A DNA stretch of 64,000 bases, from assembly GCF_900184035.1 (NCBI RefSeq), contig NZ_FXWP01000009.1:124001-188000 (forward strand), read 5' to 3'. The notes under the pieces are model-generated. The model was given only the letters and a program-made list of their open reading frames with translations, made no database searches and was not told the origin of the DNA. Shown one piece after another: positions 7,605-18,800 of the stretch (the stretch's first letter is position 1; each line of letters opens with the position of its first letter). This DNA comes from Kosakonia pseudosacchari. GTDB taxonomy: Bacteria > Pseudomonadota > Gammaproteobacteria > Enterobacterales > Enterobacteriaceae. The position numbers were made by a program, and so were the translations under genes.

Positions 7605-9122
7605 ATGAAAAAAGAGCGCCTTGCTGCGGCAATTTTTATCACTGTGGTTTTCTTTGCGATATCTATTACGCTAGTTGCTCAAATAATAAGTACAAGAACG
7701 CATACGCTTAACGATCTGAATACCAATATCTCCAACTTAAGCCATACCCTGGATACCTATTCCGAGGGGATTATTCGCCAAAGTGAGATGTTGATAAAAA
7801 ACATTTCTGACATAACCGAAATTTACGGCATGGGCGCTGATCAAAAAAATAATCTTAAACGGATATTGTCAGAACAGGATCAGCTGCTTATACAGCTCAA
7901 TAATATCGTCATTTATGATGCCAGAGGCGACAAAGTCATCTCCTTGCGGGATGGTAATTCTATCAACAGTAATGGGGCTGACCGATCTTTCTTTATCTAT
8001 CATCGCAACAACCCATCAAGAAACGTTTTTATTGGCCCGCCGGTAGTGAGCAGGACCAATGGGCAATGGGTATTAACAGTGAGCCGCAGGCTGGAAGATA
8101 AAGAGGGAGTATTTAATGGCGTTGCGGTATTGACGCTCAATATTGCCAATTTCCTGCAAACCTACGGCAAGCTCGATACAGGAAAAGAGGGCACCATTGC
8201 GTTAACAAGCGGCACGGGCACCTTATTAATTCGCTACCCTTTTGATGCGAAATTTATTGGCCGCGAACTCTCAGATTCGCCGCTCTTTACGGTTTACCTG
8301 AAAAAGAGCAGCGCAGGGATTGCAACGTCCGTTTCGCGTTTTGATAAAATCGAACGCATCTATTCCTTTCAGAAAAATAAACGCTATGGATTGGTGACCA
8401 CCGTGGCTGTCAGCATGGATGAAGCCATGGCTTCGTGGCGCCGTCAGGCGGAAATACTTGCCATTGTTATTCTCTTCCTTATGGGCTGCGTTGTGTTTTC
8501 CAGCTTTTTCATTATCAAAGAGGTTCGCCGCCGTATCCGTATCAGTAAAGAGATCTCGGAGGCGAAAGCGTCTCTGGCGTCCGAGAACGCAGAATTGCAA
8601 GTTATCGCCACGGAAGATGCGTTAACCGGTCTTGCGAATCGGCGTAAATTCGATGAGGCTTTAGTAGCCGAAGTAGCGAAAGGTGCCAGCAACAAACAGC
8701 AGATTGCACTGCTATTAATTGATGTCGATTACTTTAAAAAATATAACGACAATTACGGGCATATCGCCGGTGACGGCTGTTTACAAGCTGTCGCTGAAAA
8801 TTTGAAAAAGACCATCAGCGAAACTCCTTATCTGGCCGCCAGATATGGCGGAGAGGAGTTTGTGGTTATTCTGCCTGAAACGGATGCGGACTCCGCTAAG
8901 CATATTGCCAGCAAGATAGGCCGTAATATTAAGCTTGCGAATATTCCCCACCAGCAAAGCCCGCTTGGCGTCGTGAGTGTGAGTATTGGTGTCGCCGCCG
9001 GGTCTGCCGCCTCATTGACGGGCAATGAGGCGATGCTTATCGAATTAGCGGATGAGGCGCTTTACGAGGCGAAATCTTCAGGACGCGACCGTGTTGTTAT
9101 CTCACAACGTGAAATAACATAA
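7605..9122 (+). CDS. Membrane diguanylate cyclase
   Basis: A 505-residue inner-membrane protein. TM1 spans about 8-28, then a periplasmic sensing region of some 250 residues (dCache-like; RSFFIYHR and IGPPVVSRTNG are typical of such double-PAS sensors), TM2 about 281-304, a short coiled linker and a GGDEF domain from about 335 (DALTGLANRRKF, DVDYFKKYND, GGEEF near 415). The intact GGEEF and the metal-binding DVD predict synthesis of cyclic di-GMP from two GTP. The product-inhibition I-site (RxxD five residues before GGEEF) reads ETPY, so feedback inhibition is probably absent. It stands alone between nifJ and ydbJ, a position with no equivalent in E. coli K-12. No cognate phosphodiesterase is nearby. 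Confidence 0.92.
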   Translation: MKKERLAAAIFITVVFFAISITLVAQIISTRTHTLNDLNTNISNLSHTLDTYSEGIIRQSEMLIKNISDITEIYGMGADQKNNLKRILSEQDQLLIQLNNIVIYDARGDKVISLRDGNSINSNGADRSFFIYHRNNPSRNVFIGPPVVSRTNGQWVLTVSRRLEDKEGVFNGVAVLTLNIANFLQTYGKLDTGKEGTIALTSGTGTLLIRYPFDAKFIGRELSDSPLFTVYLKKSSAGIATSVSRFDKIERIYSFQKNKRYGLVTTVAVSMDEAMASWRRQAEILAIVILFLMGCVVFSSFFIIKEVRRRIRISKEISEAKASLASENAELQVIATEDALTGLANRRKFDEALVAEVAKGASNKQQIALLLIDVDYFKKYNDNYGHIAGDGCLQAVAENLKKTISETPYLAARYGGEEFVVILPETDADSAKHIASKIGRNIKLANIPHQQSPLGVVSVSIGVAAGSAASLTGNEAMLIELADEALYEAKSSGRDRVVISQREIT

Positions 9123-9374
9123 GGTGAGACAATATTGCCGCACTTGCCAGTGTCGCCTGTTGAGCCCCCTGGGAATCCGCCACGGGTTCTGAGTTGGCAT
9201 ACCCGATGAATCCCCGTTTGCTATGAATTGTGTTCACCCGCCCAAAAAACCGCAAAAAAGTGTTTCGAATTCACATAAAGATGCTTTTCAGCTCTCGACG
9301 TATTGCGCCTGGCTGCCTATGATGCTTGGGTTTCGCTTTTTTAATTATCCTGAGGACACAGGGCAGGGGGAGAG

Positions 9375-9641
9375 ATGCGCGCAGCGTTTTTAGTAGGATG
9401 TGCCGCTTTATTATTATCGGCATGCAGCAGTGAACCCGTTCAGCAAGCGACCGCAGCACACGTTGCGCCGGGGCTTAAAGCCGCGATGTCAAATGGTGGT
9501 CAGGCGAATTGCGCGATGATTGGCGGTTCGTTGTCAGTTGCCCGGCAACTCGATGGTTCAATGGTGGGAATGTGTGCGTTGCCAAATGGCAAGCGCTGCA
9601 GTGAACAGTCGCTTGCCACCGGAAGCTGCGGCAGTTACTGA
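9375..9641 (+). CDS. ydbJ: DUF333 lipoprotein YdbJ
   Basis: An 88-residue lipoprotein, same length and almost the same sequence as recalled E. coli YdbJ. Signal peptide with lipobox LLSAC (Cys17), then a short DUF333 domain with six cysteines (NCAMIGGS, GMCALPNGKRCSEQ, GSCGSY) likely to be disulfide-bonded in the periplasm. The function is unknown. GGGGGAGAG directly precedes the ATG. The 3' end overlaps the convergent hslJ by 7 bp, so the two transcripts may interfere. The 250 bp upstream contains no other gene. Confidence 0.93.
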   Translation: MRAAFLVGCAALLLSACSSEPVQQATAAHVAPGLKAAMSNGGQANCAMIGGSLSVARQLDGSMVGMCALPNGKRCSEQSLATGSCGSY

Positions 9642-10057
9642 GCGTTCGCCGCGCGTGTGTAGATCAGGGTTTGCGTCGCCGTCGCCAGCGTCAGCTGTTT
9701 GTCAGTAAGATCAACCTGCGCCCCTTCGCTGAGCATCGCATTAATGGTGTGATCCAGTTCGTTACGCTGCTGGTCAGGGCAGAGCATCATGGTCATGCCC
9801 ATCTGTTTGACGGTCAATTTGCCTTCAGAGAGTTTTCCCTGGCCCATAAAGCCGTTGCACATTTTGCCGGACACGCGCAGGTCTTTATCAAAACGGATTT
9901 CCGGCGCCGGGCCATTACCCTGCACGGCCTGGCCGTTTACGGTGGTCAGCACAAAACGCTGATCTGCCAGTTGCTGCGGCTTCAATGTGTCGGTGCGGGA
10001 ACTCACGCAGCCAGAAAGCACTACGCTCAACGCAACCAAAGTCATAATTTTCTTCAT
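9635..10057 (-). CDS. hslJ: META-domain lipoprotein HslJ
   Basis: A 140-residue outer-membrane lipoprotein of the META/HslJ family; in E. coli it is heat-inducible and linked to novobiocin tolerance. The start at 10057 matches the E. coli length and is preceded by GAGGACGAG; upstream frame to 10168 is spurious. Signal peptide ends in lipobox VLSGC. The META domain follows (RFVLTTVNGQAV, PEIRF, SGKMCNGFMGQ, MTMMLCP, LDHTINAMLSEG); two cysteines in the mature part can pair. It lies 111 bp downstream of ldhA on the same strand, as in E. coli. Confidence 0.94.
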   Translation of the reverse strand: MKKIMTLVALSVVLSGCVSSRTDTLKPQQLADQRFVLTTVNGQAVQGNGPAPEIRFDKDLRVSGKMCNGFMGQGKLSEGKLTVKQMGMTMMLCPDQQRNELDHTINAMLSEGAQVDLTDKQLTLATATQTLIYTRAANAQ

Positions 10058-10168
10058 CTCGTCCTCTAAGGGGTTATCCATTACGTGGGGAATTCTAACA
10101 GGCTTAGCCTGGGCGTCATCGGGGTTTGTCCGAAAGGGTTCCCGAGCAGGCAGGGGAACCCCGGACAA

Positions 10169-11158
10169 TCAGGCCAGCGCGTTCGGGCAGGCTTCGCCGT
10201 CGCGTAACTGGCGCAGGTTTTCCAGCGTCGTTTCGGAAATGCTAATCAACGCCTCGGCCGTCAGGAATGCCTGGTGACCGGTAAACAAAACATTATGGCA
10301 GGCAGATAAACGACGGAACACGTCGTCCTGAATAACATCGTTGGATTTATCTTCAAAGAACAGATCGCGTTCGTTTTCATAGACATCCATTCCCAGCGCG
10401 CCGATCTTTTGCGTTTTCAGCGCTTCTATCGCGGCTTGCGAATCCACCAATCCGCCGCGGCTGGTATTGATGATCATCACGCCATCTTTCATCTGAGCAA
10501 AGGCGTCGCGGTTAAGCAGGTGGAAGTTTTCTGGCGTGAGCGGGCAGTGCAGGGAGATAACATCCGCCTTTGAAAACAGCGTCGGTAGATCAACATACTC
10601 CACGCCAAGCTCCAGTGCTGCTGCGCTCGGGTAGGGGTCGAACGCCAGCAGACGCATACCGAATCCTTTCAGAATACGCAGGGCGGCAACACCAATTTTA
10701 CCGGTGCCGATAACGCCCGCTGTTTTACCGTACATGGTGAAGCCGGTCAGCCCTTCCAGGGAAAAGTTAGCATCGCGGGTACGCTGATATGCGCGGTGAA
10801 TGCGACGGTTCAGGGTCATCATCATGCCAATGGCATGCTCTGCCACCGCTTCCGGTGAGTAGGCCGGCACGCGCACCACCTGCAAACCCAGCTCTTTTGC
10901 CGCGTCGAGATCAACGTTGTTGAACCCGGCACAGCGCAGGGCGATAAATTTCACGCCGAGCTTTTTCAGCTCTTCCAGCACCGGGCGGCTGCCATCGTCG
11001 TTAACAAAAATACAGACCCCATCACAGCCGTTCGCGGTTTTGGCAGTCTTTTCGGTTAACAGAAAGTCGAAAAATTCAAGATCGTAGCCATATTTCTCGT
11101 TTACCTGCTGCAAATACTTTTTATCGTATTGCTTTGTGCTGTATATCGCGAGTTTCAT
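10169..11158 (-). CDS. ldhA: Fermentative D-lactate dehydrogenase
   Basis: A 329-residue cytosolic enzyme reducing pyruvate to D-lactate with NADH during fermentation; same length as E. coli LdhA. D-isomer 2-hydroxyacid dehydrogenase fold: Rossmann motif GTGKIGVAA near residue 152, and the catalytic triad Arg in NTSRGGLVD (about 235), Glu in DVYENERD (about 264) and His in FTGHQAF (about 296). The RCAGFNNVD substrate loop is intact. GAGAAAGTCTT lies before the ATG. Upstream (11159-11288) is AT-rich and contains the promoter region; no individual elements are claimed. Confidence 0.97.
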   Translation of the reverse strand: MKLAIYSTKQYDKKYLQQVNEKYGYDLEFFDFLLTEKTAKTANGCDGVCIFVNDDGSRPVLEELKKLGVKFIALRCAGFNNVDLDAAKELGLQVVRVPAYSPEAVAEHAIGMMMTLNRRIHRAYQRTRDANFSLEGLTGFTMYGKTAGVIGTGKIGVAALRILKGFGMRLLAFDPYPSAAALELGVEYVDLPTLFSKADVISLHCPLTPENFHLLNRDAFAQMKDGVMIINTSRGGLVDSQAAIEALKTQKIGALGMDVYENERDLFFEDKSNDVIQDDVFRRLSACHNVLFTGHQAFLTAEALISISETTLENLRQLRDGEACPNALA

Positions 11159-11288
11159 AAGACTTTCTCCAATGGTTTTCTACCCACATTATCACGTTTT
11201 AAAATTATTATGTAAACGTTCAAATTTTATTGACAACCATGGGCACGGTGAATGTGTTCAGTTCAGTATATCCGCTGTGACACACCTG

Positions 11289-11474
11289 TTAGCGCAATTG
11301 TTTTAATGCGCTGCGCGTGCTCCAGCAGATAGCTGTCGCCGCAACAACCCCGATAAGCCATGGAATTTTGGAGTCGTGAAAGTAGTTAGCACTGAGATAA
11401 TCGCTGAAGGTAAAGCAGGTGAAAACGGTGGTGCCGGTAAACCAGCCGCGAATTAAAGAGCCTTTCGTGAACAT
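11289..11474 (-). CDS. Small predicted membrane protein
   Basis: A 61-residue unrecognised protein with one or two hydrophobic stretches (TGTTVFTCFTF and WLIGVVAATAICW) and a basic tail (STRSALKQLR), consistent with a small inner-membrane protein. GGATTCAGCGC before the ATG is a modest ribosome-binding site. It is oriented like ldhA, between ldhA and the divergent ydbH. Coding is likely but not proven. Confidence 0.5.
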   Translation of the reverse strand: MFTKGSLIRGWFTGTTVFTCFTFSDYLSANYFHDSKIPWLIGVVAATAICWSTRSALKQLR

Positions 11475-11645
11475 GCGCTGAATCCATAAATTAATGATAT
11501 TAAAACACTATTCTCTGTAACTACTGAAAATGCAATCGCCAGACTATGATTAAAACGACCTGCGCCTTCAAAGGGGCGGCCAAACATGCCACAATAACCA
11601 CCAGAATCGGCTTAATCACATGCAAAATCAGGATATTAGCTACCC

Positions 11646-14285
11646 ATGAAGGGTAAATACAAAGCCGCCATCGCACTGGTGTTACTGGTCATTCCGCTGC
11701 CGCTTACGCTGCTGCTGACGCTTGCGCAATGGGTGCCGACGCTGGCCGGGCTCTGGTTGCCGGCGGGCACGCGTATCGCCATGGAAGAGAGCCCGCGCTT
11801 TTCCCGACACGCGTTAAAAATTCCCGATCTGCGCTATCTGGTCGCTGATTGTCAACTGGCGTCATTACAGAACGCCGAACTCACCCATCCCAGCCGCTGG
11901 CAGCTTCATATTGGCGCGCTGGATATTAACACCGCCTGCCTGAATAAACTGCCACAAAGTGAAACGGTTTCTGACGCGCCGCGCACGCTGGCCGAATGGC
12001 AAGCCATGCTCCCTTACAGCTGGCTGACGGTGGAGCGTTTTACCGTTTCGCCGTGGAAAACATGGGCAGGCAAATTATCCGTGTCGTTGACACCGGATGA
12101 GCAGCAACTCACCTATTCTGGCGAGCGCATCGATCTCAGCGCCCGTTTGCGCGGGCAGGCGCTGACAATTAGCCGCATGGCGCTGCGTCTTGTCGATGAC
12201 CAGCCGCCGTTTACGCTCGGTGGCGAATTTACCCTGCCGGACGTTCCAGGCAGCGTTCCGGTTAACGGACATATGGAAAGCACCTTAACTCTGTCGCAGC
12301 AGCCGGGCGTGGTGGATGTGGATGTCGACTGGCGCGATAACGAGGGGCAACTGGTGGTCATGGCGCGCGATCAGGGCGATCCGCTGCTCGATCTGCCGTG
12401 GCAACTTACGCCCGACCAATTGACCATCAGCGATGGGCGCTGGAGCTGGCCCTATCAGGGCTTTCCACTTAGCGGTCGGGTCGGCTTAAAAGTGGATAAC
12501 TGGCAACAGGGACTGGAAAAGGCGCAGTTCAGTGGCCGGTTAAACGTGCTGACGCAGGGCGACGCCGGGAAGGGCAATGCGGTGCTGACAATTGGCCCCG
12601 GCCGTCTTGGTATCGACAATAACGATATGCCGCTGCAGCTGACCGGAGAAGCAAAGCAGGGCGATCTGGTGTTTTATGCGGTGCTTCCCGCCCATCTGAG
12701 CGGTAGTGTTGACGATCCGCAACTGGCCTTCACGCCAGGTGCGCTGCTGCGCTCGCGCGGACGGGTGATTGATTCGTTAAATATTGATGAAGTGCGCTGG
12801 CCGCTGGCGGGCGTCAAGCTCACTCAGCATGGTATTGACGGGCGTTTGCAGGCCATCCTTCGCGCGCATGAAAATGCGATGGGGGATTTCCGTCTGCATC
12901 TTGATGGCCAGGCGCAGGATTTTCTGCTGGACAACGGCCTGTGGCGCTGGCGTTACTGGGGTGAGGGCAATTTCACGCCGATGAACGCGCGCTGGGATGT
13001 TGCCGGTCGCGGCGAATGGAATAACAACACGATTACGCTTAACGATCTCTCGACCGGCTTTGACCAGTTGCAATATGGCGCGATGCATATGGCTACGCCC
13101 CGGTTAGTGCTGGATGCGCCAGTAAAGTGGGTGCGTGATGCGGCAAATCCGCAGTTCACTGGCTCACTGACGCTGGATGCCGGGCAAACCCGCTTCAGCG
13201 CGGGAAGCGTCTTACCGCCATCGACATTGACATTCAGCGTGACCGGCGACGACCCAACCATGTTCCAGTTTAAGGGCGCGTTGCAGGCCGACACGATTGG
13301 CCCGGTGCAGGTTAATGGCCGCTGGGACGGTGAGCGTTTACGTGGGCAGGCATGGTGGCCGCGCCAGGCGCTCTCGGTATTCCAGCCGCTTATTCCGCCG
13401 GACTGGAAAATGAAGCTGCTGGATGGCGCACTGTATGCGCAGGTCGCATTTTCTGCCGCCGCGGATCAAGGTTTTGAAGCCGGTGGTCACGGCGTGCTAA
13501 AAAGCGGCAGTGTCTGGACGCCGGACAACCAAATTCGCGGCGTCGATTTTGTGCTGCCATTCCGTTACCGCGAAGGGGGCTGGCAGTTGGGCACCCGCAG
13601 GCCGGTTTCGCTGCGCATTGGTGAGATAACGAACCAGGTGACGGCGAAAAATATCACCGCCGATTTGCAGGGCGCGTGGCCATGGAGCGAGGAAAATCCG
13701 CTCATATTAAGCGATGTCAGCGTAGATGTGCTGGGCGGAAAAGTGACTATGCAGCAGCTACGTATGCCGCAGCACGACCCGGCGCTGTTGCGTCTGAAGC
13801 ACATTTCCGCCAGTGAGTTAATCAGCGCGGTGAATCCGAAGCAGTTTGCGCTTTCCGGGCCATTTGACGGCGCGCTGCCGCTGTGGCTGGATAACCCGCA
13901 ATGGATCATTAAAGATGGCTGGTTGCACAACCCCGGCCCGATGACGCTGCGGATCGATAAAGATACCGCCGATGCGGTGGTGAAAGACAACATGGCGGCG
14001 GGCGCGGCGATTAACTGGTTGCGCTATATGGAAATTTCCCGTTCATGGACGAAGATCAATCTGGATAATTTGGGGCTGTTGACGCTGCAGGCCACTCTGC
14101 GCGGCACCAGTTTTGTTGATGGCAAAAGCAGTACCGTGAATTTGAACTATACCCATGAGGAGAATGTATTCACCTTATGGCGCAGTTTACGTTTTGGCGA
14201 CAATCTGCAGTCATGGCTTGAGCAACACGCGGCGCTACCGCAAGCCCGCTGCGCGAAGGGCGAAGAGTGTGAGGATAAAAAATGA
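11646..14285 (+). CDS. ydbH: AsmA-like envelope protein YdbH
   Basis: An 879-residue protein, same length as recalled for E. coli YdbH. It has an N-terminal membrane anchor (residues 6-30, IALVLLVIPLPLTLLLTLAQW) and a long repetitive beta-strand periplasmic region of the AsmA/TamB type. In E. coli, YdbH, TamB and YhdP are partly redundant in moving phospholipids to the outer membrane. It is first in an operon with ynbE (ATGA overlap, 14282-14285) and ydbL. The ribosome-binding site before 11646 is weak. Residues just after the anchor include GTRIAMEESPRFSR, common in this family. The role in this organism is inferred from orthology and operon conservation. Confidence 0.93.
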   Translation: MKGKYKAAIALVLLVIPLPLTLLLTLAQWVPTLAGLWLPAGTRIAMEESPRFSRHALKIPDLRYLVADCQLASLQNAELTHPSRWQLHIGALDINTACLNKLPQSETVSDAPRTLAEWQAMLPYSWLTVERFTVSPWKTWAGKLSVSLTPDEQQLTYSGERIDLSARLRGQALTISRMALRLVDDQPPFTLGGEFTLPDVPGSVPVNGHMESTLTLSQQPGVVDVDVDWRDNEGQLVVMARDQGDPLLDLPWQLTPDQLTISDGRWSWPYQGFPLSGRVGLKVDNWQQGLEKAQFSGRLNVLTQGDAGKGNAVLTIGPGRLGIDNNDMPLQLTGEAKQGDLVFYAVLPAHLSGSVDDPQLAFTPGALLRSRGRVIDSLNIDEVRWPLAGVKLTQHGIDGRLQAILRAHENAMGDFRLHLDGQAQDFLLDNGLWRWRYWGEGNFTPMNARWDVAGRGEWNNNTITLNDLSTGFDQLQYGAMHMATPRLVLDAPVKWVRDAANPQFTGSLTLDAGQTRFSAGSVLPPSTLTFSVTGDDPTMFQFKGALQADTIGPVQVNGRWDGERLRGQAWWPRQALSVFQPLIPPDWKMKLLDGALYAQVAFSAAADQGFEAGGHGVLKSGSVWTPDNQIRGVDFVLPFRYREGGWQLGTRRPVSLRIGEITNQVTAKNITADLQGAWPWSEENPLILSDVSVDVLGGKVTMQQLRMPQHDPALLRLKHISASELISAVNPKQFALSGPFDGALPLWLDNPQWIIKDGWLHNPGPMTLRIDKDTADAVVKDNMAAGAAINWLRYMEISRSWTKINLDNLGLLTLQATLRGTSFVDGKSSTVNLNYTHEENVFTLWRSLRFGDNLQSWLEQHAALPQARCAKGEECEDKK

Positions 14286-14473
14286 GTACCCTGAAAGCCG
14301 TGCCCGTATTGATGGCGATAATGTTGCTGGCCGCTTGCACGCCGCGCATCGAGGTGGCGGCGCCGAAGGAGCCGATCACCATCAATATGAATGTGAAGAT
14401 CGAGCATGAAATTCACATCAAAGTGGATAAGGACGTAGAAACCCTGCTGAAAACCCGTAGCGACTTGTTCTGA
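14282..14473 (+). CDS. ynbE: YnbE outer-membrane lipoprotein
   Basis: A 63-residue lipoprotein with lipobox LLAAC (Cys19) and an almost all-beta mature part (ITINMNVKIEHEIHIKVDKD). In E. coli, YnbE is reported to stack beta-strands onto the C-terminal end of YdbH at the outer membrane, completing an envelope-spanning bridge. The ATGA overlap with ydbH implies translational coupling, which fits a fixed partner ratio. Confidence 0.93.
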   Translation: MSTLKAVPVLMAIMLLAACTPRIEVAAPKEPITINMNVKIEHEIHIKVDKDVETLLKTRSDLF

Positions 14474-14480
14474 GGCGATG

Positions 14481-14807
14481 ATGAAAAAACGTGTCATAAG
14501 CGCGCTGCTGGCCGTTGGCCTTTTCAGCGCAACCGCGCAGGCGCTGACGCTTGATGAGGCCCGCAGCCAGGGGCGCGTCGGTGAAACGCTCAGTGGCTAT
14601 GTCGCGCCGATAAGCCAGGATAAAGAGACGCTGGCACTGGTGGAACGCATTAACAAAGCGCGCACAGAAAGCTACCAGCAACTGGCCGATCGCAACAACA
14701 TCGCCGTTGATGACGTAGCCAGAATGGCCGGGCAGAAACTGGTGGAACGCGCGAAGCCCGGCGACTATGTACAGGGTATTAACGGTAAATGGCTGAAGAA
14801 ACCGTAA
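14481..14807 (+). CDS. ydbL: DUF1318 periplasmic protein YdbL
   Basis: A 108-residue periplasmic protein with a signal peptide cleaved after AQA (about residue 22). The DUF1318 domain has LDEARSQGRVGE and KAKPGD-like segments. In E. coli, YdbL is reported to help control assembly of the YdbH-YnbE bridge. Two in-tandem ATGs (14478, 14481) follow TGAGGCG; the second has the better spacing and the E. coli length. It lies 7 bp after ynbE. The 229 bp beyond it contain no gene. Confidence 0.92.
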   Translation: MKKRVISALLAVGLFSATAQALTLDEARSQGRVGETLSGYVAPISQDKETLALVERINKARTESYQQLADRNNIAVDDVARMAGQKLVERAKPGDYVQGINGKWLKKP

Positions 14808-15003
14808 GCGGCGCGTGACCTTTCAGAGCAGCCTGCCAGCGTTTTCGCGGCCCGGTGAATCCGTCGTAAGGTATCAAGCCTGTAAAGCTGTATTTGATAA
14901 AAAAGCGGGATTTGTCGCAACCACAAGGGGCTGCTAAGCATGCCGGGAGCGGCAAATAATGATGACATTGCGCAAGGGGTATAGCCGTACAAGCGGGGAA
15001 AGG

Positions 15004-15029
15004 CCCCTCCCACCGGGCGGTGAGAGGGG
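15004..15029 (-). terminator. Probable azoR terminator hairpin
   Basis: CCCCTC-C-CACCG paired with CGGTG-A-GAGGGG gives a strong stem beginning 7 bp after the azoR stop. The run on the minus strand after it (CCTTTCC) is a poor T-tract, so termination may be partial. Confidence 0.55.
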
Positions 15030-15036
15030 AGAAATC

Positions 15037-15654
<618 letters not shown>

Positions 15655-15843
15655 TTATTGTATTTGCAATGGGTTGCCCCGTGACGTCATGACACTCTAT
15701 TCACAAACTCTCTACATGAATAGCGCAATATATCGAATCCTATGTTCGAATTTCTTGAACAAGAAAAGGATTACGGCGATGTGCTATCCTACTGCGATTG
15801 CGAACTTAAGATGTTTCCCGGCAGTGCTCTGCCCAATAACGCT

Positions 15844-18800
15844 ATGACAGAACAACAGAAATTGACGATTACCGATCTTAGCGCGCAGCTCAGCACTCTG
15901 ATGCTACGCGACCAGCAGCGCTTCGCCCGCCGCCTGCATGGCAGCAAGAAAGTTAAAAATCCTGAATCTCAGCAGGCACTGCTCCGGACGCTGGCGCAGG
16001 AGATTAGTGACGCCGCTCGAAAAGTGGCGCAGCGCGAAGCCGCGCGCCCGACTATTGATTACCCGGACAACCTGCCGGTCAGCCAGAAAAAACAGGCGAT
16101 CCTCGAGGCCATCCGCGATAACCAGGTGGTGATTGTGGCCGGCGAAACTGGCTCCGGTAAAACCACGCAGTTACCGAAAATTTGCATGGAACTGGGGCGC
16201 GGCATTAAAGGGCTGATTGGCCATACTCAACCGCGTCGTCTGGCGGCGCGCACCGTTGCCAACCGTATTGCCGAAGAGCTGAAAACGGAGCCGGGCGGTT
16301 GCATCGGTTATAAAGTGCGTTTCAGCGATCATGTCAGCGATAACACCATGGTCAAACTAATGACCGACGGTATTCTGCTGGCGGAAATCCAGCAGGATCG
16401 CCTGCTGATGCAATACGACACCATCATTATCGATGAAGCGCACGAACGCAGCCTGAACATCGATTTCCTGCTGGGTTATCTGCGGGAATTACTGCCGCGC
16501 CGCCCGGATCTGAAAATCATCATCACCTCCGCCACCATCGATCCGCAACGTTTCTCACGCCATTTCAATAACGCGCCGATTATCGAAGTGTCCGGGCGCA
16601 CCTACCCGGTGGAAGTGCGCTACCGGCCGATTGTCGAAGAAGCGGATGATACGGAACGCGACCAGTTACAGGCGATTTTCGATGCGGTGGATGAGCTCGG
16701 GCGTGAAAGCGCAGGCGATATTCTGATCTTTATGAGCGGCGAGCGGGAAATCCGCGATACCGCCGATGCCCTGAGCAAGCGCGATCTGCGCCACACGGAG
16801 ATCCTGCCGCTGTATGCGCGGTTATCGAACAGTGAACAGAACCGCGTCTTTCAGCCACACAGCGGGCGGCGCATCGTGCTGGCGACCAACGTAGCGGAAA
16901 CCTCGCTGACCGTACCGGGCATCAAATATGTCATTGATCCGGGTACGGCGCGCATCAGCCGCTACAGCTATCGCACCAAAGTGCAGCGCCTGCCGATTGA
17001 GCCGGTTTCTCAGGCCTCCGCTAACCAGCGTAAAGGGCGCTGCGGCCGCGTGTCGGAAGGGATCTGTATTCGTCTCTATTCAGAAGATGATTTCCTGTCA
17101 CGCCCGGAATTTACCGATCCGGAAATTCTGCGCACCAACCTGGCGTCGGTCATTCTGCAAATGACGGCGTTGGGGCTCGGCGATATCGCCGCCTTCCCGT
17201 TTGTTGAAGCGCCGGATAAACGCAATATTCAGGACGGCGTGCGCCTGCTGGAAGAGTTGGGCGCCATTACCACCGATGAGCAACAAACCGCCTATAAACT
17301 GACGCCGCTGGGGCGCCAGCTGTCGCAACTGCCGGTCGATCCGCGCTTAGCGCGTATGGTGCTGGAAGCGCAAAAACATGGCTGTGTGCGCGAAGCAATG
17401 ATCATTACCTCGGCGTTGTCGATTCAGGATCCGCGCGAACGGCCGCTGGATAAAAAGCAGGCTTCAGACGAGAAGCATCAGCGCTTTCATGATAAAGAGT
17501 CCGACTTCCTCGCGTTTGTGAACCTGTGGAATTACCTGGGCGAGCAGCAAAAAGCGCTCTCGTCAAACCAGTTCCGCCGTCAGTGCCGGGTCGATTACCT
17601 GAACTATCTGCGCGTGCGCGAATGGCAGGATATCTACACCCAACTGCGCCAGGTGGTGAAAGAGTTGGGGATCCCGGTCAACAGCGAGCCTGCGGAATAT
17701 CGCGAAATTCATATTGCCCTGTTAACCGGTTTGCTGTCGCACATTGGTATGAAAGATGCCGACAAACAGGAGTTTACCGGCGCGCGTAACGCCCGTTTTG
17801 CCATCTTCCCCGGCTCGGGGTTATTCAAAAAACCGCCGAAGTGGACCATGGTTGCAGAACTGGTGGAGACCAGCCGGTTGTGGGGGCGTATCGCCGCACG
17901 CATTGATCCGGAGTGGGTTGAACCGGTCGCGCAGCACCTGATTAAACGTTCGTACAGTGAACCGCACTGGGAGCGAGCGCAGGGCGCGGTAATGGCAACG
18001 GAAAAAGTGACCGTTTATGGTCTGCCGATCGTGGCGGCGCGCAAAGTGAACTACAGCCAGATCGACCCGATGCTTTGTCGTGAACTCTTTATTCGCCACG
18101 CGCTGGTCGAGGGTGACTGGCAAACCCGGCATGCTTTCTTTCGCGACAACCTGAAACTGCGCGCGGAAGTGGAAGAACTGGAACATAAATCCCGCCGCCG
18201 CGACATCCTGGTGGACGACGAAACGCTGTTTGAGTTTTATGACCAGCGCATCAGCCACGAGGTGATTTCCGCCCGCCATTTCGACAGCTGGTGGAAAAAA
18301 GCCAGCCGTGAAACTCCTGATCTGCTCAACTTCGAAAAGAGCATGCTGATCAAAGAGGGCGCAGAAGGGGTGAGTAAACTCGATTACCCCAACTTCTGGC
18401 ATCAGGGCAACCTGAAGCTGCGCCTGAGTTACCAGTTTGAACCGGGCGCGGATGCCGACGGCGTCACGGTACATATCCCGCTGCCGTTATTAAACCAGGT
18501 CGAAGAGAGCGGGTTTGAGTGGCAAATTCCCGGCCTGCGCCGTGAGCTGGTGATTGCGCTGATCAAATCGCTGCCGAAACCGACGCGGCGCAACTTTGTT
18601 CCCGCGCCGAACTACGCCGAAGCGTTTCTCGGCCGCGTCACGCCGCTGGAACTGCCGTTGCTGGATGCGCTGGAGCGTGAACTGCGCCGGATGACCGGCG
18701 TTACCGTTGACCGCGATGACTGGCACTGGGATCAGGTGCCCGATCATCTGAAAATCAGCTTCCGTGTAGTCGATGACAAGAACAAGAAACTGCTCGAAGG

